From Salinibacterium sp. SWN248 (GTDB lineage: Bacteria > Actinomycetota > Actinomycetes > Actinomycetales > Microbacteriaceae): DNA of 64,000 bases. Location: the NCBI RefSeq assembly GCF_015864575.1, contig NZ_JADYWW010000002.1:558001-622000 (forward strand), given 5' to 3'. The notes beneath the pieces are model-generated. The model searched no databases. It was not told the origin of the DNA and worked only from the letters and a program-made list of their open reading frames with translations. The translations under genes and the position numbers were made by a program. Numbering within the stretch: position 1 is the first letter of the stretch; each line of letters begins with the position of its first letter. Of the stretch, positions 51,571 to 61,907 are shown piece after piece.

Positions 51571-52815
51571 TTACGCCGGATGCGCTTCCGCGTCGGGCAG
51601 AGAGCGCTCGACTGTGGGCCGCATGGTCGCCGCTGGGTCCGCAATGAGGTGCGAGAAGACGAGCTCAGCGGCACCGAGCGTGAGGATTTCGTCGCCGAAG
51701 GTCGCCGGCGCAAAACGCACTGCGAGTCCTGGTTCCTCCAACGCTGACCGTCGCATTTGCCGGGTCAGAGACTCTTCGGCCACCGCAAGCAACGACGCCA
51801 AAAACCCGCCGAGCACGATGACTTCAGGGTTGAAAATATTCACGACATTGGCGAGCGCACGGGCAAGGAAACTGATCTGGTAGTCGACAACTGCGACAAC
51901 TGCTGGGTCGCCGGCGACGTAGCGCTCTTTGAGCAGGGCATCCAGCTGGTCGGGCTGCGAGAGGTCGAGACCGACCGCCTCAAGAAGCGGCTCTTGGCGC
52001 ACCTCGGTTTCGAGGCATCCGATGGCCCCACAGTGGCAATCAAGACCGTTGGTGTTGACGAGAGTGTGACCGATTTCTCCGGCGTAGCCCGTGGTACCGG
52101 TCATCAGCGCACCGCCCGTGATGACGCCTCCACCGATACCACTCGCGCCACCGTTGAGATAGATCAGCTCTTGACCATCTACGCCGGCACCACGCACCGA
52201 CTCGGCTACGGCACCGAGACTCGCATCGTTGGCAACATAAACGGGGTAGCCGGTCGCTTCGCGCATCATGTCGGCAATGGGTTCGTCGATCCAGCCCAGG
52301 TGTGGGGCCAGCGCCAGCACTCCATCGCTCTCCCGCACCAGGGCAGGAGCGGCGATACCGATCCCTACGGTGCGGTAGTTCGAATCGAGCTCACCCTTCA
52401 TCCCGGCGATGACGGCGGCAGAAATGTTTACTGCTTCGCGTGCGCTGAGAAGGCGCCCGGTGTCGTAGCGAACTTGGCGGATGACGCGACCACCGAGCCC
52501 TACGAGCCCGATCGTGACGGCATCCACCTCCGGGTTCACGGTGATGGCGACGATGTGTTCGCTCGGAACGATGACAGAGCTGGGCCGCCCGACCAGACTG
52601 GTCTGGTCGGGACCGGCTTCAACGACGAGCCCCAGTTGCACAAGTTCGGCAACCAGGTCGGCGATTGTTGAGCGGTTGAGCCCTGTCTCGTGGGTCATCT
52701 TGGCGCGGGAGATACCCCCGAGCGCATGCACTCGGCCGAGAAGGATGGAGAGGTTGCGGCGACGAACAACATCGAAGTTGTTCCCTCGGAGCTCAGCTCG
52801 TACGTCCGCGTTCAC
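51571..52815 (-). CDS. ROK-family transcriptional regulator (XylR/NagC-like)
   Basis: A 414-residue regulator. The N-terminal winged HTH covers about residues 12-70 (GISRAKMTHETGLNRSTIAD), and the ROK domain follows. It has the zinc motif DCHCGAIGCLE near residue 258, GIGGGVITGGALMTG, and VIVLGGFLAS near the end. The GTG start has AAAGGA upstream. It heads the minus-strand sugar genes next to the divergent ABC transporter and xylose isomerase, so it may control them; the ligand could be xylose, myo-inositol or a derivative. Confidence 0.9.
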   Translation of the reverse strand: MNADVRAELRGNNFDVVRRRNLSILLGRVHALGGISRAKMTHETGLNRSTIADLVAELVQLGLVVEAGPDQTSLVGRPSSVIVPSEHIVAITVNPEVDAVTIGLVGLGGRVIRQVRYDTGRLLSAREAVNISAAVIAGMKGELDSNYRTVGIGIAAPALVRESDGVLALAPHLGWIDEPIADMMREATGYPVYVANDASLGAVAESVRGAGVDGQELIYLNGGASGIGGGVITGGALMTGTTGYAGEIGHTLVNTNGLDCHCGAIGCLETEVRQEPLLEAVGLDLSQPDQLDALLKERYVAGDPAVVAVVDYQISFLARALANVVNIFNPEVIVLGGFLASLLAVAEESLTRQMRRSALEEPGLAVRFAPATFGDEILTLGAAELVFSHLIADPAATMRPTVERSLPDAEAHPA

Positions 52816-52843
52816 TCACGTTCCTTTCGACAGTTCAGCATAG

Positions 52844-53845
52844 TTACTTCGAGCTGAAGGCTGCGTCAAACGCCGCTGCTGGCGGGTCGAAAGCGAGACG
52901 GCGCACGAACTCGAGAGCTTCTGGTGCTCCGATCAGGCGGTCCATTCCAGCGTCTTCCCACTCCACCGAAATGGGGCCTTCATAGCCGATCTGGTTGAGC
53001 ATGCGGAAGCTACTCTCCCACGGCACGTCTCCGTGACCCGTGGAGATGAAGTCCCAACCGCGACGGCCATCAGCCCAGGCAAGAAGCGAGCCGAGCCGAC
53101 CGTTCTTGCCGTTGTCCATCCGCTTCTTCGTGTCTTTGCAGTCCACGTGGTAGATGCGGTCTTTGAAGTCCCAGAGAAAGCTCACGGGGTCGAGGTCTTG
53201 CCACACGAAGTGGCTGGGGTCCCAGTTGAGACCGAAGGCTTCGCGGTGGCCAATGGCTTCGAGGGTGCGCACTGTTGTCCAGTAGTCGAACGCGATCTCG
53301 GAGGGGTGCACTTCGTGAGCGAACCGCACACCGACCTCATCGAAGACGTCGAGGATGGGGTTCCAGCGGTCGGCAAAGTCTTGGTAGCCGGCATCAATTG
53401 CTTCTTGGCTCACGGGCGGGAACATCGCGACATACTTCCAGATGCTCGAGCCGGTGAACCCAATCACGGTCTTCACGCCGAGTTTCGCGGCAAGGCGAGC
53501 CGTGTTCTTCATGGCTTCGGCGGCACGCTGGCGCACACCTTCGGCATCCCCGTCGCCCCAGATTGCCGGCGGCAGGATGTCTTCGTGGCGCTGGTCAATG
53601 GGGTCGTCGCAGACCGCCTGTCCCTGCAGGTGGTTAGAGATGGCCCACACCTTGAGGCCGTGCTTTTCGAGAAGGTCGAGCTTGCCTTGAACGTAAGCGG
53701 CGTCATCCCAGCGGCTGGGGTCCAGGTGGTCACCCCAACAGGCGATTTCTAGTCCGTCGTAACCCCACCCTGCGGCGAGCTCAACAACTTCTTCGAAAGG
53801 GAGGTCAGCCCACTGGCCGGTAAAGAGGGTAATTGGTCGAGTCAT
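52844..53845 (-). CDS. Sugar phosphate isomerase/epimerase (AP endonuclease 2-like TIM barrel)
   Basis: A 333-residue TIM-barrel protein. Family features: [42 protein letters not shown], and the metal-ligand strands [37 protein letters not shown] and [11 protein letters not shown]. These carry the Glu/Asp/His ligands typical of xylose isomerase-like enzymes. GGAGA precedes the ATG. It starts 17 bp after the Gfo/Idh stop, so the two probably act in one pathway, for example inositol or another polyol breakdown. Confidence 0.88.
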   Translation of the reverse strand: MTRPITLFTGQWADLPFEEVVELAAGWGYDGLEIACWGDHLDPSRWDDAAYVQGKLDLLEKHGLKVWAISNHLQGQAVCDDPIDQRHEDILPPAIWGDGDAEGVRQRAAEAMKNTARLAAKLGVKTVIGFTGSSIWKYVAMFPPVSQEAIDAGYQDFADRWNPILDVFDEVGVRFAHEVHPSEIAFDYWTTVRTLEAIGHREAFGLNWDPSHFVWQDLDPVSFLWDFKDRIYHVDCKDTKKRMDNGKNGRLGSLLAWADGRRGWDFISTGHGDVPWESSFRMLNQIGYEGPISVEWEDAGMDRLIGAPEALEFVRRLAFDPPAAAFDAAFSSK

Positions 53846-53862
53846 GGTTTTCTCCAGTTCTG

Positions 53863-55032
53863 CTAGATGGTTGTCCACGCGCTGCGGGCGTTGGAGCTTT
53901 CTTCGACGGCGGCGAGCACGCGTTGCACGTGAACTCCGTCATCGAAGGAGGGCGATGCGGGAGTGCCGCTGGTCACGGCGTCAATGAAGTCTTTGGCTTG
54001 GTGGCTGAACGCGTGTTCGTAGCCGAGCATGTGCCCGGCGGGCCACCAGGCTGCGATGTACGGATGCTCGGGCTCGGTCACCAGAATGGTGGTGAAGCCT
54101 TGCGTCTCTGTGGGCGCTATCGCGTCGAAGAACTGCAGTTCGTTGAGGCGTTCGAGGTCGAAGCTGATGGCGCCAAGGGATCCGAAGATTTCGATGCGCA
54201 GACCGTTTTTGCGGCCGGTCGCGAAGCGAGTGGCTTCGAAGGATCCAAGCACTCCGCTGTCGTAGCGGCCGGTGAAGAGTGCGACGTCGTCGACGGTGAC
54301 GTCGCCCATTTCGGTTCCGCCGGTGCCGCCGAGCCCGGCCGTGCTTTCGAGCACGGGGCGCTGTTTGATGATCGTTTCCATCGTTCCGGAGACCTCAACG
54401 AGGTGGGTTCCGGTGATGTATTCCGAGAGGTCGATGATGTGGGCGCCGATATCGCCGAGCGATCCTGAGCCCGCGAGGTCCTTTTGGAGGCGCCAGACGA
54501 GCGGCGTCTCGGGGTCGGTGAGCCAGTCCTGCAGGTAGCAAGCCCGCACCTGATGAATCTCACCGATCTTGCCCGCGGCCACGAGATCCCTGGCCAGCGT
54601 TGTTGCCGGAAGGCGACGGTAGGTGTGCCCCAGCATGGAGATCACCCCGTTCGTGGCCGCAGCGTTCGCGGCCGCCGCCATCAGCTCTGCTTCTTCTACC
54701 GAGTTTGCGAGCGGCTTTTCGCACAGCACGTGTTTACCAGCGTTGAGAGCGGCAATCGCGATTTCAGCGTGCGATCCACCCGGGGTCACGATGTCTACGA
54801 TGTCGATGTCGTCGCGAGCGATAACTTCGCGCCAGTCGGTGGCGGTTTCTGCCCAGCCCCACTTAGTTGCGGCATCCGCCACTGCTTCGGCATTGCGTCC
54901 GACCAGCACCTGCATGTCTGGCTGGGCATCCAGATCAAAGAATCGGGGCGCAACCCTCCAGCCTTGTGAATGAGCGGCTCCCATGAAGCCGTAACCGATC
55001 ATTGCAACCTTCAAGTGGCGCTTATCTGACAT
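53863..55032 (-). CDS. Gfo/Idh/MocA-family sugar dehydrogenase
   Basis: A 389-residue NAD(P)-dependent oxidoreductase. The nucleotide site is [17 protein letters not shown], and the catalytic lysine is in [16 protein letters not shown] with [17 protein letters not shown] before it. The C-terminal part ([26 protein letters not shown]) is the usual beta-sheet substrate domain. ATG 55032 has AAAGGG upstream. With the TIM-barrel isomerase it resembles inositol or amino-sugar catabolic pairs; the substrate is not certain. Confidence 0.9.
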   Translation of the reverse strand: MSDKRHLKVAMIGYGFMGAAHSQGWRVAPRFFDLDAQPDMQVLVGRNAEAVADAATKWGWAETATDWREVIARDDIDIVDIVTPGGSHAEIAIAALNAGKHVLCEKPLANSVEEAELMAAAANAAATNGVISMLGHTYRRLPATTLARDLVAAGKIGEIHQVRACYLQDWLTDPETPLVWRLQKDLAGSGSLGDIGAHIIDLSEYITGTHLVEVSGTMETIIKQRPVLESTAGLGGTGGTEMGDVTVDDVALFTGRYDSGVLGSFEATRFATGRKNGLRIEIFGSLGAISFDLERLNELQFFDAIAPTETQGFTTILVTEPEHPYIAAWWPAGHMLGYEHAFSHQAKDFIDAVTSGTPASPSFDDGVHVQRVLAAVEESSNARSAWTTI

Positions 55033-55143
55033 CGTGCGTGACCCTTTCACTTCGTTGTGTGGTTCTTTGGTCAGCTATCGCGTGCGAGATACCGACCAGA
55101 GTGCCCGCCCAGAGTATCCGGGCGGGCACTCCATTCATGCGGT

Positions 55144-56187
55144 TTAGGACTCGAACGCGGTCGGCAGGTACTCGTCGACGTTGTCGCTCGTGACTACCGG
55201 TGCGTTGAGAACGATGCGCTTGGGCACCTCGACCTCAACGATGTCGCTCAGCGACTTTCCCTGAGCAATCAGGCGAGCAAGACGGATGCCGTCAGCAGCC
55301 TGCGTCGACGGGTAAATTACCGTCGCCTGCAGCACGCCATCGCCCGACTGGATCTCGCGCATTGCGTTTGCGGATCCGGCGCCACCGACCATGAAGAACT
55401 CATCGCGGTCTGCGGCAGCAATGGCAGCGAGGACGCCAATTCCCTGGTCGTCATCGTGGTTCCAGATCGCGTCGATCTGAGGGGCCGCGGAGAGCAACTG
55501 CGAGGTCACTGCTTCGCCGCCCTGGATGGTGAAGTCGGCAGCAACGCGGTTAGAAACCTCGAGGCCACAGGTGTCGAGTGCAGTGGCGAATCCTTCGCTG
55601 CGCGCCTGAGTAAGAGGAAGCGAGTCGATGCCGGCGATTTCTGCGATCACGGCGTCGGGGTTGTCGCCGAGCTGCTCACAAATGTAGGTTCCGGCGCTGA
55701 CGCCCATGCCGTAGTTGTCACCGAGGATGGTGACGCGAGCGGCGAACGTGCTGGAGAACTCGCGGTCAACGTTGATCACGGGGATTCCGGCTTCCATCGC
55801 CTTGATGGCGACCTCGGTCAGCGCTGCGCCGTCGGTGGGCAGCAGAACGATTGCATCAACACCGTCGTTGATGAAGGTCTCGACCTGGCTGATCTGCAGG
55901 TTGGCGTCGTTGGTGCCTTCGGCAACAACGAGGTTGATGTCTTCGTACTTTTCCGCTTCTGAGATCGCGGCTGAGTTGATGGCGCCGAGCCAGCCGTGGT
56001 CGGCGGCGGGGCCAGAGAAGCCGATGGTGATGGTGTCACCGGCGGCTTCGTTTTCTTCGCTACTGGTTCCACCGGTTGTGGTGTTGTTTTCTGCGGTGCC
56101 AGCCGTGCAGCCTCCGAGTAGGCCTGCGACGGCGATCGATGCCCCCGCGGTGATGAGCAGCTTGCGGCTCATGCGAGTTGCCAACAT
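55144..56187 (-). CDS. Sugar-binding lipoprotein (RbsB/xylose-binding type)
   Basis: A 347-residue periplasmic-binding-type lipoprotein. The signal peptide ends in GLLGGC, lipobox Cys27. A Ser/Thr/Glu-rich linker precedes the ligand domain, which contains SGPAADHGWLGAINSAAISE, DGVDAIVLLPTDGAAL, GIPVINVDREFSS and DAIWNHDDDQGIGVLAAI. AGGAGG lies 7 bases before the ATG at 56187. Its ABC ATPase and permease are encoded on the other strand across the promoter region. The ligand is a monosaccharide or polyol; xylose or inositol are candidates. Confidence 0.92.
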   Translation of the reverse strand: MLATRMSRKLLITAGASIAVAGLLGGCTAGTAENNTTTGGTSSEENEAAGDTITIGFSGPAADHGWLGAINSAAISEAEKYEDINLVVAEGTNDANLQISQVETFINDGVDAIVLLPTDGAALTEVAIKAMEAGIPVINVDREFSSTFAARVTILGDNYGMGVSAGTYICEQLGDNPDAVIAEIAGIDSLPLTQARSEGFATALDTCGLEVSNRVAADFTIQGGEAVTSQLLSAAPQIDAIWNHDDDQGIGVLAAIAAADRDEFFMVGGAGSANAMREIQSGDGVLQATVIYPSTQAADGIRLARLIAQGKSLSDIVEVEVPKRIVLNAPVVTSDNVDEYLPTAFES

Positions 56188-56489
56188 GTACGTCCTCCTA
56201 GGTAAGTGAAATGCAGTGGTGTTCGCCAACGGGAGGTGCGTTAGCTAAACCGGATCTCACGAGGAGGGGTTTGGCTGTGTCCACATTGACGTTTGGAACA
56301 ACATAACAGAGATGCTTCCCGCGTCAACAGGTATTTTGGTGGGCGAGTGACCCGCAATTTCCCCCGCAGTGCTCGCAACTTCGTCCGATAAAGATGACCC
56401 GTAGGGAATGACGAATTCCCGGCATTCCGGGGCGCTACATCTGCGAAATTCCCATTCCCCGCGGCTCCAACGTCTGATATGTTGCCACC
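56188..56489. promoter_or_regulatory. Divergent promoter region between binding protein and ABC ATPase genes
   Basis: This 302-base stretch holds no gene. It contains the AGGAGG ribosome binding site of the binding-protein gene (56194-56199) and a short inverted repeat GGGAAT/ATTCCC (56404-56409 and 56415-56420). Further GAATTCCC-like and ATTCCC elements lie between 56413 and 56458. The repeats could be sites for the nearby ROK regulator, but the match is weak. Confidence 0.45.
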
Positions 56490-58010
56490 ATGATCAAAGT
56501 CGACCATGAGCCCGCATTGCTCGAGGTGCGCGGCGCCACCAAACGCTTCGGTGCGGTGCGCGCCCTCAAAGGCGTAGACATTTCCATTGCTCCCGGCGAA
56601 GTGCACGTCATCCTGGGCCAAAACGGTGCGGGCAAATCCACCCTCATCAAAATGCTCGCCGGCGTGCACACTCCCGACGAAGGCACGCTGCGCTGGCACG
56701 GTGAGCTCGTCACCATCAGCAACCCTGTTGCCGCCCTCGAACTCGGCATCGCCACGATGTACCAAGAGCTGGATGTCGTCGATGGCCTCACCATCGCCGA
56801 AAACATCTACCTCGGCCACGAGATGGCTACCGGTGGGTTCTCCCAACGCTCCCGCGCTAACAAGAGCGCCACCGAGCTGCTCGATCGGCTCGGTCATGGA
56901 AACCTCTCCCCCAGCCGCGAGGTGGGATCACTCTCCCCCGCGAACAAACAGATCGTGAGCATGGCCCGCGCCCTGTCTCGCAACGCTCAACTCATCGTCA
57001 TGGATGAACCATCGGCGGTGCTCGACTCTGAGGAAGTCAAGAACCTTTTCCGGGTCGTGAATGAACTCACGGCATCCGGCGTTGCTGTCGTCTACATCTC
57101 TCACCGCCTCGAGGAGATTCGCGAAATTGGTGACCGCATCACCGTCATTAAGGATGGCCGCAGCACCGCCAATGGCCTCCCCGTCGCCGATACGTCAACG
57201 AGCGAACTCATTCGCCTGATGACGGGGCGCGACATCGACAACGTGTTCCCGGCGCGAGTGCCCGTGCCCGCCGACTCCCCTGAAGTGCTCACGGTCGAGA
57301 ACCTTTCGCTGAAAGGCGTCTTCGATCGCGTCGACCTGAGCGTGCGCGCGGGCGAGATTCTGGGCATCGCTGGCCTCGTGGGATCGGGCCGCTCTGAGAT
57401 CCTCGAAACTATCTACGGCGCCCGCAAGCCCAGCACCGGCACCGTGCGGGTCAGCGGTTCACAACTCTCCCCCGGCTCCGTTACAGATGCGGTCGAGCAT
57501 GGCGTTGGGCTCTCCCCCGAAGAACGCAAGAGCCAGGGCCTGCTCCTCGACCAGCCCATCTTCACCAACGTGACCCTCTCCTCGTTTGCCCGCTTTGCTC
57601 GCTTCGGGTTCCTCAATGAGAACGCCGAACGGGCTGCCGCTGTCGAACAAATTGAGGCACTCGAACTGCGCCCGGCCGACCCCGACAATCCTGCAGGCAG
57701 CCTCTCTGGCGGTAACCAGCAAAAGATTCTGCTGGCCCGCTGGCTTGTTCACGGAACCTCCGTGCTGCTCCTCGACGAACCCACCCGAGGAGTGGATGCC
57801 GGAGCCCGCGCCGAAATCTACGCCCTCATTCGTCGCCTGGCCGCCGCCGGCACCGCCATCATCGTCGTCTCCAGCGAGATCGAGGAAGTCCTCGGTCTCG
57901 CCGACCGCGTGCTCGTCATTGCCGACGGTCACGTACTCACCACAACAGAAGCCACCCAGATCGACGAGCACGGAGTGCTCGATCTCGTGATGAAAGGAAG
58001 TGCCGCGTGA
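56490..58010 (+). CDS. Sugar ABC transporter ATP-binding protein (RbsA/XylG/MglA type)
   Basis: A 506-residue protein with two ABC domains, as in monosaccharide importers. Domain 1 has Walker A LGQNGAGKSTLIKML (about residue 45), signature-like LSPANKQIVSMARAL and LIVMDEPSAVLD. Domain 2 lacks a normal Walker A (GLVGSGRSEI) but has LSGGNQQKILLARWL and VLLLDEPTRGVD, the usual asymmetry of RbsA-like proteins. Its stop overlaps the permease start by 4 bp. It powers uptake of the sugar bound by the protein encoded at 55144-56187. Confidence 0.93.
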   Translation: MIKVDHEPALLEVRGATKRFGAVRALKGVDISIAPGEVHVILGQNGAGKSTLIKMLAGVHTPDEGTLRWHGELVTISNPVAALELGIATMYQELDVVDGLTIAENIYLGHEMATGGFSQRSRANKSATELLDRLGHGNLSPSREVGSLSPANKQIVSMARALSRNAQLIVMDEPSAVLDSEEVKNLFRVVNELTASGVAVVYISHRLEEIREIGDRITVIKDGRSTANGLPVADTSTSELIRLMTGRDIDNVFPARVPVPADSPEVLTVENLSLKGVFDRVDLSVRAGEILGIAGLVGSGRSEILETIYGARKPSTGTVRVSGSQLSPGSVTDAVEHGVGLSPEERKSQGLLLDQPIFTNVTLSSFARFARFGFLNENAERAAAVEQIEALELRPADPDNPAGSLSGGNQQKILLARWLVHGTSVLLLDEPTRGVDAGARAEIYALIRRLAAAGTAIIVVSSEIEEVLGLADRVLVIADGHVLTTTEATQIDEHGVLDLVMKGSAA

Positions 58011-59059
58011 GCGAGCAGCCCACCGTTCCCTCAGCCGAGCACCCCAACCCGGCCACGGAATCCACCGACATCGTGACCCCGAGCAGCCGCAGTTGGTTCT
58101 CGCGCGTCATGTCCAGCAGCGCCGGCCGCAACCTCGGGCTCGTTATCGCGCTACTCGTGCTGTTCGCGATTGGGGCCCTCACCGCTGGCGAACGGTTCAC
58201 CAACTTTGAGAACATTCTCACCATCATCCGGTTCGCCTCGATCATCGGTGTGCTCAGCATCGGCATGACCTTCGTGATCATCGGTGGCGGCATCGACCTT
58301 TCGGTGGGTTCCGTTATGGGGCTTGCGAGCGTGATTTCGACGCTCTCGGTGATCCAGACCTTCGCCGAGCAGACGTCGTGGATCGTGATGGTTATCGTCG
58401 CCATTCTGGTCGGCACCCTCGCCGGAATCGTCAACGGAATCGTGATCTCTTATGGCAACGTTGTCGCCTTCATGGCGACTCTCGCCATGCTCGTTGCTGC
58501 GCGTGGGTTTGCGGAGATCTTCTCCAACCGTTCAACTCAGATCGTGCGATCGCAGGAATTCATTGAAGTCTTCCGTGCCGACTTTCTGGGCATCCCCATC
58601 CTGATTTGGATCTTCATCGTGGTTGCCGCACTCGGCTGGATCCTGCTCAACCGCACCACGTTCGGGCGCCGCACGATCGCGATCGGTGGCAACCGTGAAG
58701 CAGCTCGCCTCGCCGGCCTCAAGGTCAAGCGCCACACCGTCTACCTGTATGCGATTGCTGGCATGACCGCAGGCATCGCGGCCGTCATGATTCTCGGACG
58801 CACGACCGCCGGCACCTCAACGCACGGCACTCTGTATGAACTCGACGCTATTGCTGCCGTCGTTGTCGGAGGCACACTGCTCATCGGTGGTCGCGGAACG
58901 ATTGTTGGCACCGTATTCGGCGTCCTGATTTTCGCGACCCTCACTAACGTGTTCACCCAGAACAACCTCAACACGTCGGTTCAGGCCGTCGCCAAGGGCG
59001 TCATCATCGTGCTGGCAGTTCTCCTGCAGCAACGCTTCGCCGCCCGCAATAAGCGCTAA
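58007..59059 (+). CDS. Sugar ABC transporter permease (RbsC/XylH type)
   Basis: A 350-residue permease with eight to ten membrane segments. Family signs are [20 protein letters not shown] near residue 85, [40 protein letters not shown] with the cytoplasmic coupling loop, and [20 protein letters not shown]. The first 40 residues are a polar Pro/Ser/Thr-rich tail, an extension relative to E. coli RbsC. GTG start, 4-bp overlap with the ATPase gene; xylose isomerase follows 47 bp later. Confidence 0.93.
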   Translation: MSEQPTVPSAEHPNPATESTDIVTPSSRSWFSRVMSSSAGRNLGLVIALLVLFAIGALTAGERFTNFENILTIIRFASIIGVLSIGMTFVIIGGGIDLSVGSVMGLASVISTLSVIQTFAEQTSWIVMVIVAILVGTLAGIVNGIVISYGNVVAFMATLAMLVAARGFAEIFSNRSTQIVRSQEFIEVFRADFLGIPILIWIFIVVAALGWILLNRTTFGRRTIAIGGNREAARLAGLKVKRHTVYLYAIAGMTAGIAAVMILGRTTAGTSTHGTLYELDAIAAVVVGGTLLIGGRGTIVGTVFGVLIFATLTNVFTQNNLNTSVQAVAKGVIIVLAVLLQQRFAARNKR

Positions 59060-59106
59060 CCACGCCCCCGTTCTTTCCACTCGTCACCACTATTCAAGGA
59101 GTAACC

Positions 59107-60303
59107 ATGTCCGTACCCACCCCCACTCGCGACGATAAGTTCTCGTTCGGTCTGTGGACCTTCGGATGGGCCGCAGCCGACCCCTTTGGTGGCCCGACGC
59201 GCGCGCCTGTCGACACCGTCTTCGCGGTCAACAAGCTCTCGGACCTCGGCGCCTGGGGCATGACATTCCACGACGACGACCTGTTTCCGTTCGAAGCAAC
59301 GGACGCCGAACGCCAGCACGAGATCGACCGCCTTCAGAAGGCCATGGCTGACACCGGCATCGTGATTCCCATGGTGACGACCAACCTCTTCAGCCACCCC
59401 GTCTTCAAAGATGGCGGCTTCACCTCCAACGACCGTGGCGTTCGCCGGTTCGCGCTCCGCAAGGTCATGCGCAACCTCGACCTCGCCGCCGAACTCGGAG
59501 CAAAAACCTTCGTTATGTGGGGTGGCCGCGAAGGCAGCGAGTACGACTCCGCTAAGGACATCGGTGCCGCACTCGACCGCTACCGCGAAGCCGTGAACCT
59601 ACTCGGTGACTATGTCACCGACAAGGGATACGACATCAAGTTCGCGATCGAGCCCAAGCCGAACGAGCCTCGCGGCGACATCCTGCTCCCGACTCTTGGT
59701 CACGCGATGGCCTTCATCGCCACCCTCGAACGCCCCGAGCTGGTCGGCGTGAACCCTGAGACGGGTCACGAGCAGATGGCTGGACTCAACTTTACCCACG
59801 GCATCGCCCAAGCGCTGCACGCCAACAAGCTGTTCCACATTGACCTCAACGGTCAGCGCGGAATCAAGTACGACCAAGACCTCGTTTTCGGTCACGGCGA
59901 TCTGCAGAATGCGTTCTCGCTCGTCGACCTGCTCGAAAACGGTGGCCCCGGCGGCATCCCTTCCTATGACGGCCCCCGTCACTTCGACTTCAAGCCCTCG
60001 CGCACCGAAGACAGCACGGGCGTGTGGGAATCAGTTAAGGCCAATATGAGCATGTACTTGATGCTCAAGGAGCGCGCTGCGGCTTTCCGTGCTGATTCAG
60101 AGGTGCAGGAAGCTCTGGCTGCGGCAAAGGTTGCTGAGCTCAGGGTTCCCACGCTCGGTGAAGGCGAGTCGTACGATGACTTCCTCGCAGACCGCGCATC
60201 ATTCGAAGACTTCAAGCCTGAACGCTTCTTCGATGGCGAAGGCTTCGGCTTCGTTCGCCTCCAGCAACTCGCGATGGAGCACCTGATGGGTGCCCGCGGC
60301 TAG
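59107..60303 (+). CDS. xylA: Xylose isomerase (group I)
   Basis: A 398-residue enzyme that converts D-xylose to D-xylulose (and glucose to fructose in vitro). The catalytic His55 is in [11 protein letters not shown], the metal ligand Glu182 and Lys184 are in [12 protein letters not shown], and further metal ligands are in [17 protein letters not shown]. The length and sequence fit the shorter, actinobacterial group I. AAGGAG precedes the ATG. The gene is at the end of the ABC transporter operon, which suggests that xylose is the transported sugar. No xylulokinase gene is in view. Confidence 0.95.
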   Translation: MSVPTPTRDDKFSFGLWTFGWAAADPFGGPTRAPVDTVFAVNKLSDLGAWGMTFHDDDLFPFEATDAERQHEIDRLQKAMADTGIVIPMVTTNLFSHPVFKDGGFTSNDRGVRRFALRKVMRNLDLAAELGAKTFVMWGGREGSEYDSAKDIGAALDRYREAVNLLGDYVTDKGYDIKFAIEPKPNEPRGDILLPTLGHAMAFIATLERPELVGVNPETGHEQMAGLNFTHGIAQALHANKLFHIDLNGQRGIKYDQDLVFGHGDLQNAFSLVDLLENGGPGGIPSYDGPRHFDFKPSRTEDSTGVWESVKANMSMYLMLKERAAAFRADSEVQEALAAAKVAELRVPTLGEGESYDDFLADRASFEDFKPERFFDGEGFGFVRLQQLAMEHLMGARG

Positions 60304-60324
60304 TACTGCGCAGCACAGACGAAT

Positions 60325-60366
60325 GCCGTCTAGTTTGCTCCGAAGGGAGTGAGCTAGGCGGCTTTC
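60325..60366 (+). terminator. Terminator after xylA
   Basis: An imperfect long hairpin, GCCG-CTAG-GCTCC arm (60325-60341) with GGGAG-GCTAG-CGGC arm (60345-60362) and a GAA loop, is followed by TTTC on the plus strand. It begins 22 bases after the xylA stop and fits termination of the sugar operon. Confidence 0.7.
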
Positions 60367-60399
60367 TCGTTAGCTAGGGTGTGGCCCACCCGCGCGAGC

Positions 60400-60966
60400 C
60401 TATTCCCGCAAGCTGCCGGCCACGAACGACAGATCGTTGCCGTCGCGGGACATTGCGCGGAAGCCAAGGCGTTTCGCAAGGGCGATCGATGCTTCGTTGC
60501 TTTCGTCAATAACGGCGACGAGCCATTGGATATTCACCCCGGTGAAGGCGAATTCCATGATCGCTTCAGCAGCCTCGCGGGCATAGCCCTGGCCGTACGC
60601 ATCCGGATGCAAGATCCAACTGATTTCAGCTGTCCGGCTCGAGAGCGAGACCGACCGAAGATGAAGTGCTACATCGCCAATGAGCTGCCCTTCGCGCTCG
60701 ATGCCGAGGGCTAGAAAGTCGTTCGCCTGTCGCAACGTCACATGCTTTGTGCGGTGAAGCAGGTGCGCATAAGACTCCGCGCGATCGCGCTGGGGCCACG
60801 ACGTGAACTTGTGTACGTCAGGCGATGACTGAATTTCATACCACCGCGTGGAGTCATCAGCGCGGTGTGGACGCAGGGCGAGACGGTCGGTGACCAGCGT
60901 CGGCGCGTTAATGGTTCGGTCCATTGACGGACCGCGCACGAAGCGTGGGCGAAGGCTCAGCTTCAT
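60400..60966 (-). CDS. GNAT-family N-acetyltransferase, paralogue of 50890-51453
   Basis: A 188-residue acetyltransferase. Its blocks TDRLALRPHRADDSTRWYEI, AEISWILHPDAYGQGYAREA (with GQGYA as acetyl-CoA loop) and ASIALAKRLGFRAM match the GNAT fold. It shares EIQSSPDV and the SWPQR block with the paralogue at 50.9 kb. ATG 60966 follows a TTG codon; a second ATG at 60924 is possible. The acceptor is unknown. Confidence 0.88.
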   Translation of the reverse strand: MKLSLRPRFVRGPSMDRTINAPTLVTDRLALRPHRADDSTRWYEIQSSPDVHKFTSWPQRDRAESYAHLLHRTKHVTLRQANDFLALGIEREGQLIGDVALHLRSVSLSSRTAEISWILHPDAYGQGYAREAAEAIMEFAFTGVNIQWLVAVIDESNEASIALAKRLGFRAMSRDGNDLSFVAGSLRE

Positions 60967-61283
60967 CAAGCGATTTCCTCATTCGGTCGGGGTGGGTTGG
61001 CTCTCGGTGAGAACCCGCTGAATGTCGACTGCAGGTTCATTCCGATAGAAAACCACAGCTTTCTATGAAACAGCCAAGAGAACGCCCCTAAAGTTGAAGG
61101 TGTTTCACTTAACGACGCGTAAACCTGTCCGATCGAGGGGTTCGGCGTAAGCGCCCCAGTGGGCATTGAGTGCAGCAAAGAGAAAGCGGCAAACAGACAA
61201 CCCTCGACGCACCACACAGCCAACGCAGCTGCTACTGCCCCACGCCCCCGCTCGGGAACCAGAGGACTCGGCGTGCGCTCCAT
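60966..61283 (-). CDS. Doubtful 105-codon reading frame
   Basis: An open frame with a hydrophobic segment (AVAAALAVWCVEGCLFAAFS) but an atypical second half with poor codon bias (rich in Ser, Phe and Asn, with weak third-position G+C). It starts 18 bases after the stop of the small GPGG gene and its stop overlaps the GNAT start. It may be a decayed membrane-protein gene or chance. No homologue is recognised. Confidence 0.2.
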   Translation of the reverse strand: MERTPSPLVPERGRGAVAAALAVWCVEGCLFAAFSLLHSMPTGALTPNPSIGQVYASLSETPSTLGAFSWLFHRKLWFSIGMNLQSTFSGFSPRANPPRPNEEIA

Positions 61284-61301
61284 ACCGCGCTGGCCGCGAC
61301 C

Positions 61302-61445
61302 TTAGGTGAAGAGACTCACACCACCTGGACCAACCAGCAGTCCCACGACGATGAGAACAATGCCCCAGAGTAGCTGGCGGCGAACGAGCGCGACAATGCC
61401 AGAAATAACGAGCACTGCCGCAATGATCCAGAGAAGTGTTGCCAT
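61302..61445 (-). CDS. GPGG-motif small transmembrane protein
   Basis: A 47-residue single- or double-pass membrane protein. ATG at 61445 has a GGGAG ribosome binding site about 8 bases upstream. The sequence has two hydrophobic stretches (TLLWIIAAVLVISGIVALV and LLWGIVLIVVGLLV) split by RRQ, and ends in GPGGVSLFT. The GPGG ending is the hallmark of a widespread small actinobacterial membrane protein family whose function is unknown. Confidence 0.82.
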   Translation of the reverse strand: MATLLWIIAAVLVISGIVALVRRQLLWGIVLIVVGLLVGPGGVSLFT

Positions 61446-61907
61446 GGTGTTGCTCCCTTTCGTTACGCTTCGACGACTTCAGCCCTAAAGCCAGATCGAG
61501 TCTGGTGAAGAAACTGTACCCCCCATTCGGGATTTGAGCACTGTATTTCATCCACGTTGTCGCGGTGGTAACCGCGAAGGGAAGGGCGCCACGACCGATC
61601 TCGCGGTCCAGGGATGCCAATCGAGAAGACTTGGGAAACCGCGGGACGCGCTCCGGCCACGGATCTAGCTCGAACTATCTCGTGACCGCGCTCGCTATCA
61701 GCTCATTCAACCTGCGCTCGACAGCCACATTCTTCCTGAAGTTCAGAGGCTGGGCCATCGAGAAGCCCATCCGGGCACGCCGCCGAAAAGACGAGAACAA
61801 GCGACCTCTGGCTCGAACAGTATCCGCGACCAAAAGAGCAGTCCCGATGGACGGCGAAGAGACAGATCTCATCGAGATCTTCGCGCTCAAGTAATCGAAT
61901 GAAGAAA
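61446..61907. other. Interval with no convincing gene
   Basis: About 460 bases between the GPGG gene and the tRNA fragment. A 109-codon frame on the plus strand (61565-61894) is open, but its first half has atypical composition and no recognised domain; antisense frames of similar length overlap it. No hairpin, repeat or RNA gene is evident. It may hold a decayed gene next to an integration site. Confidence 0.5.
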
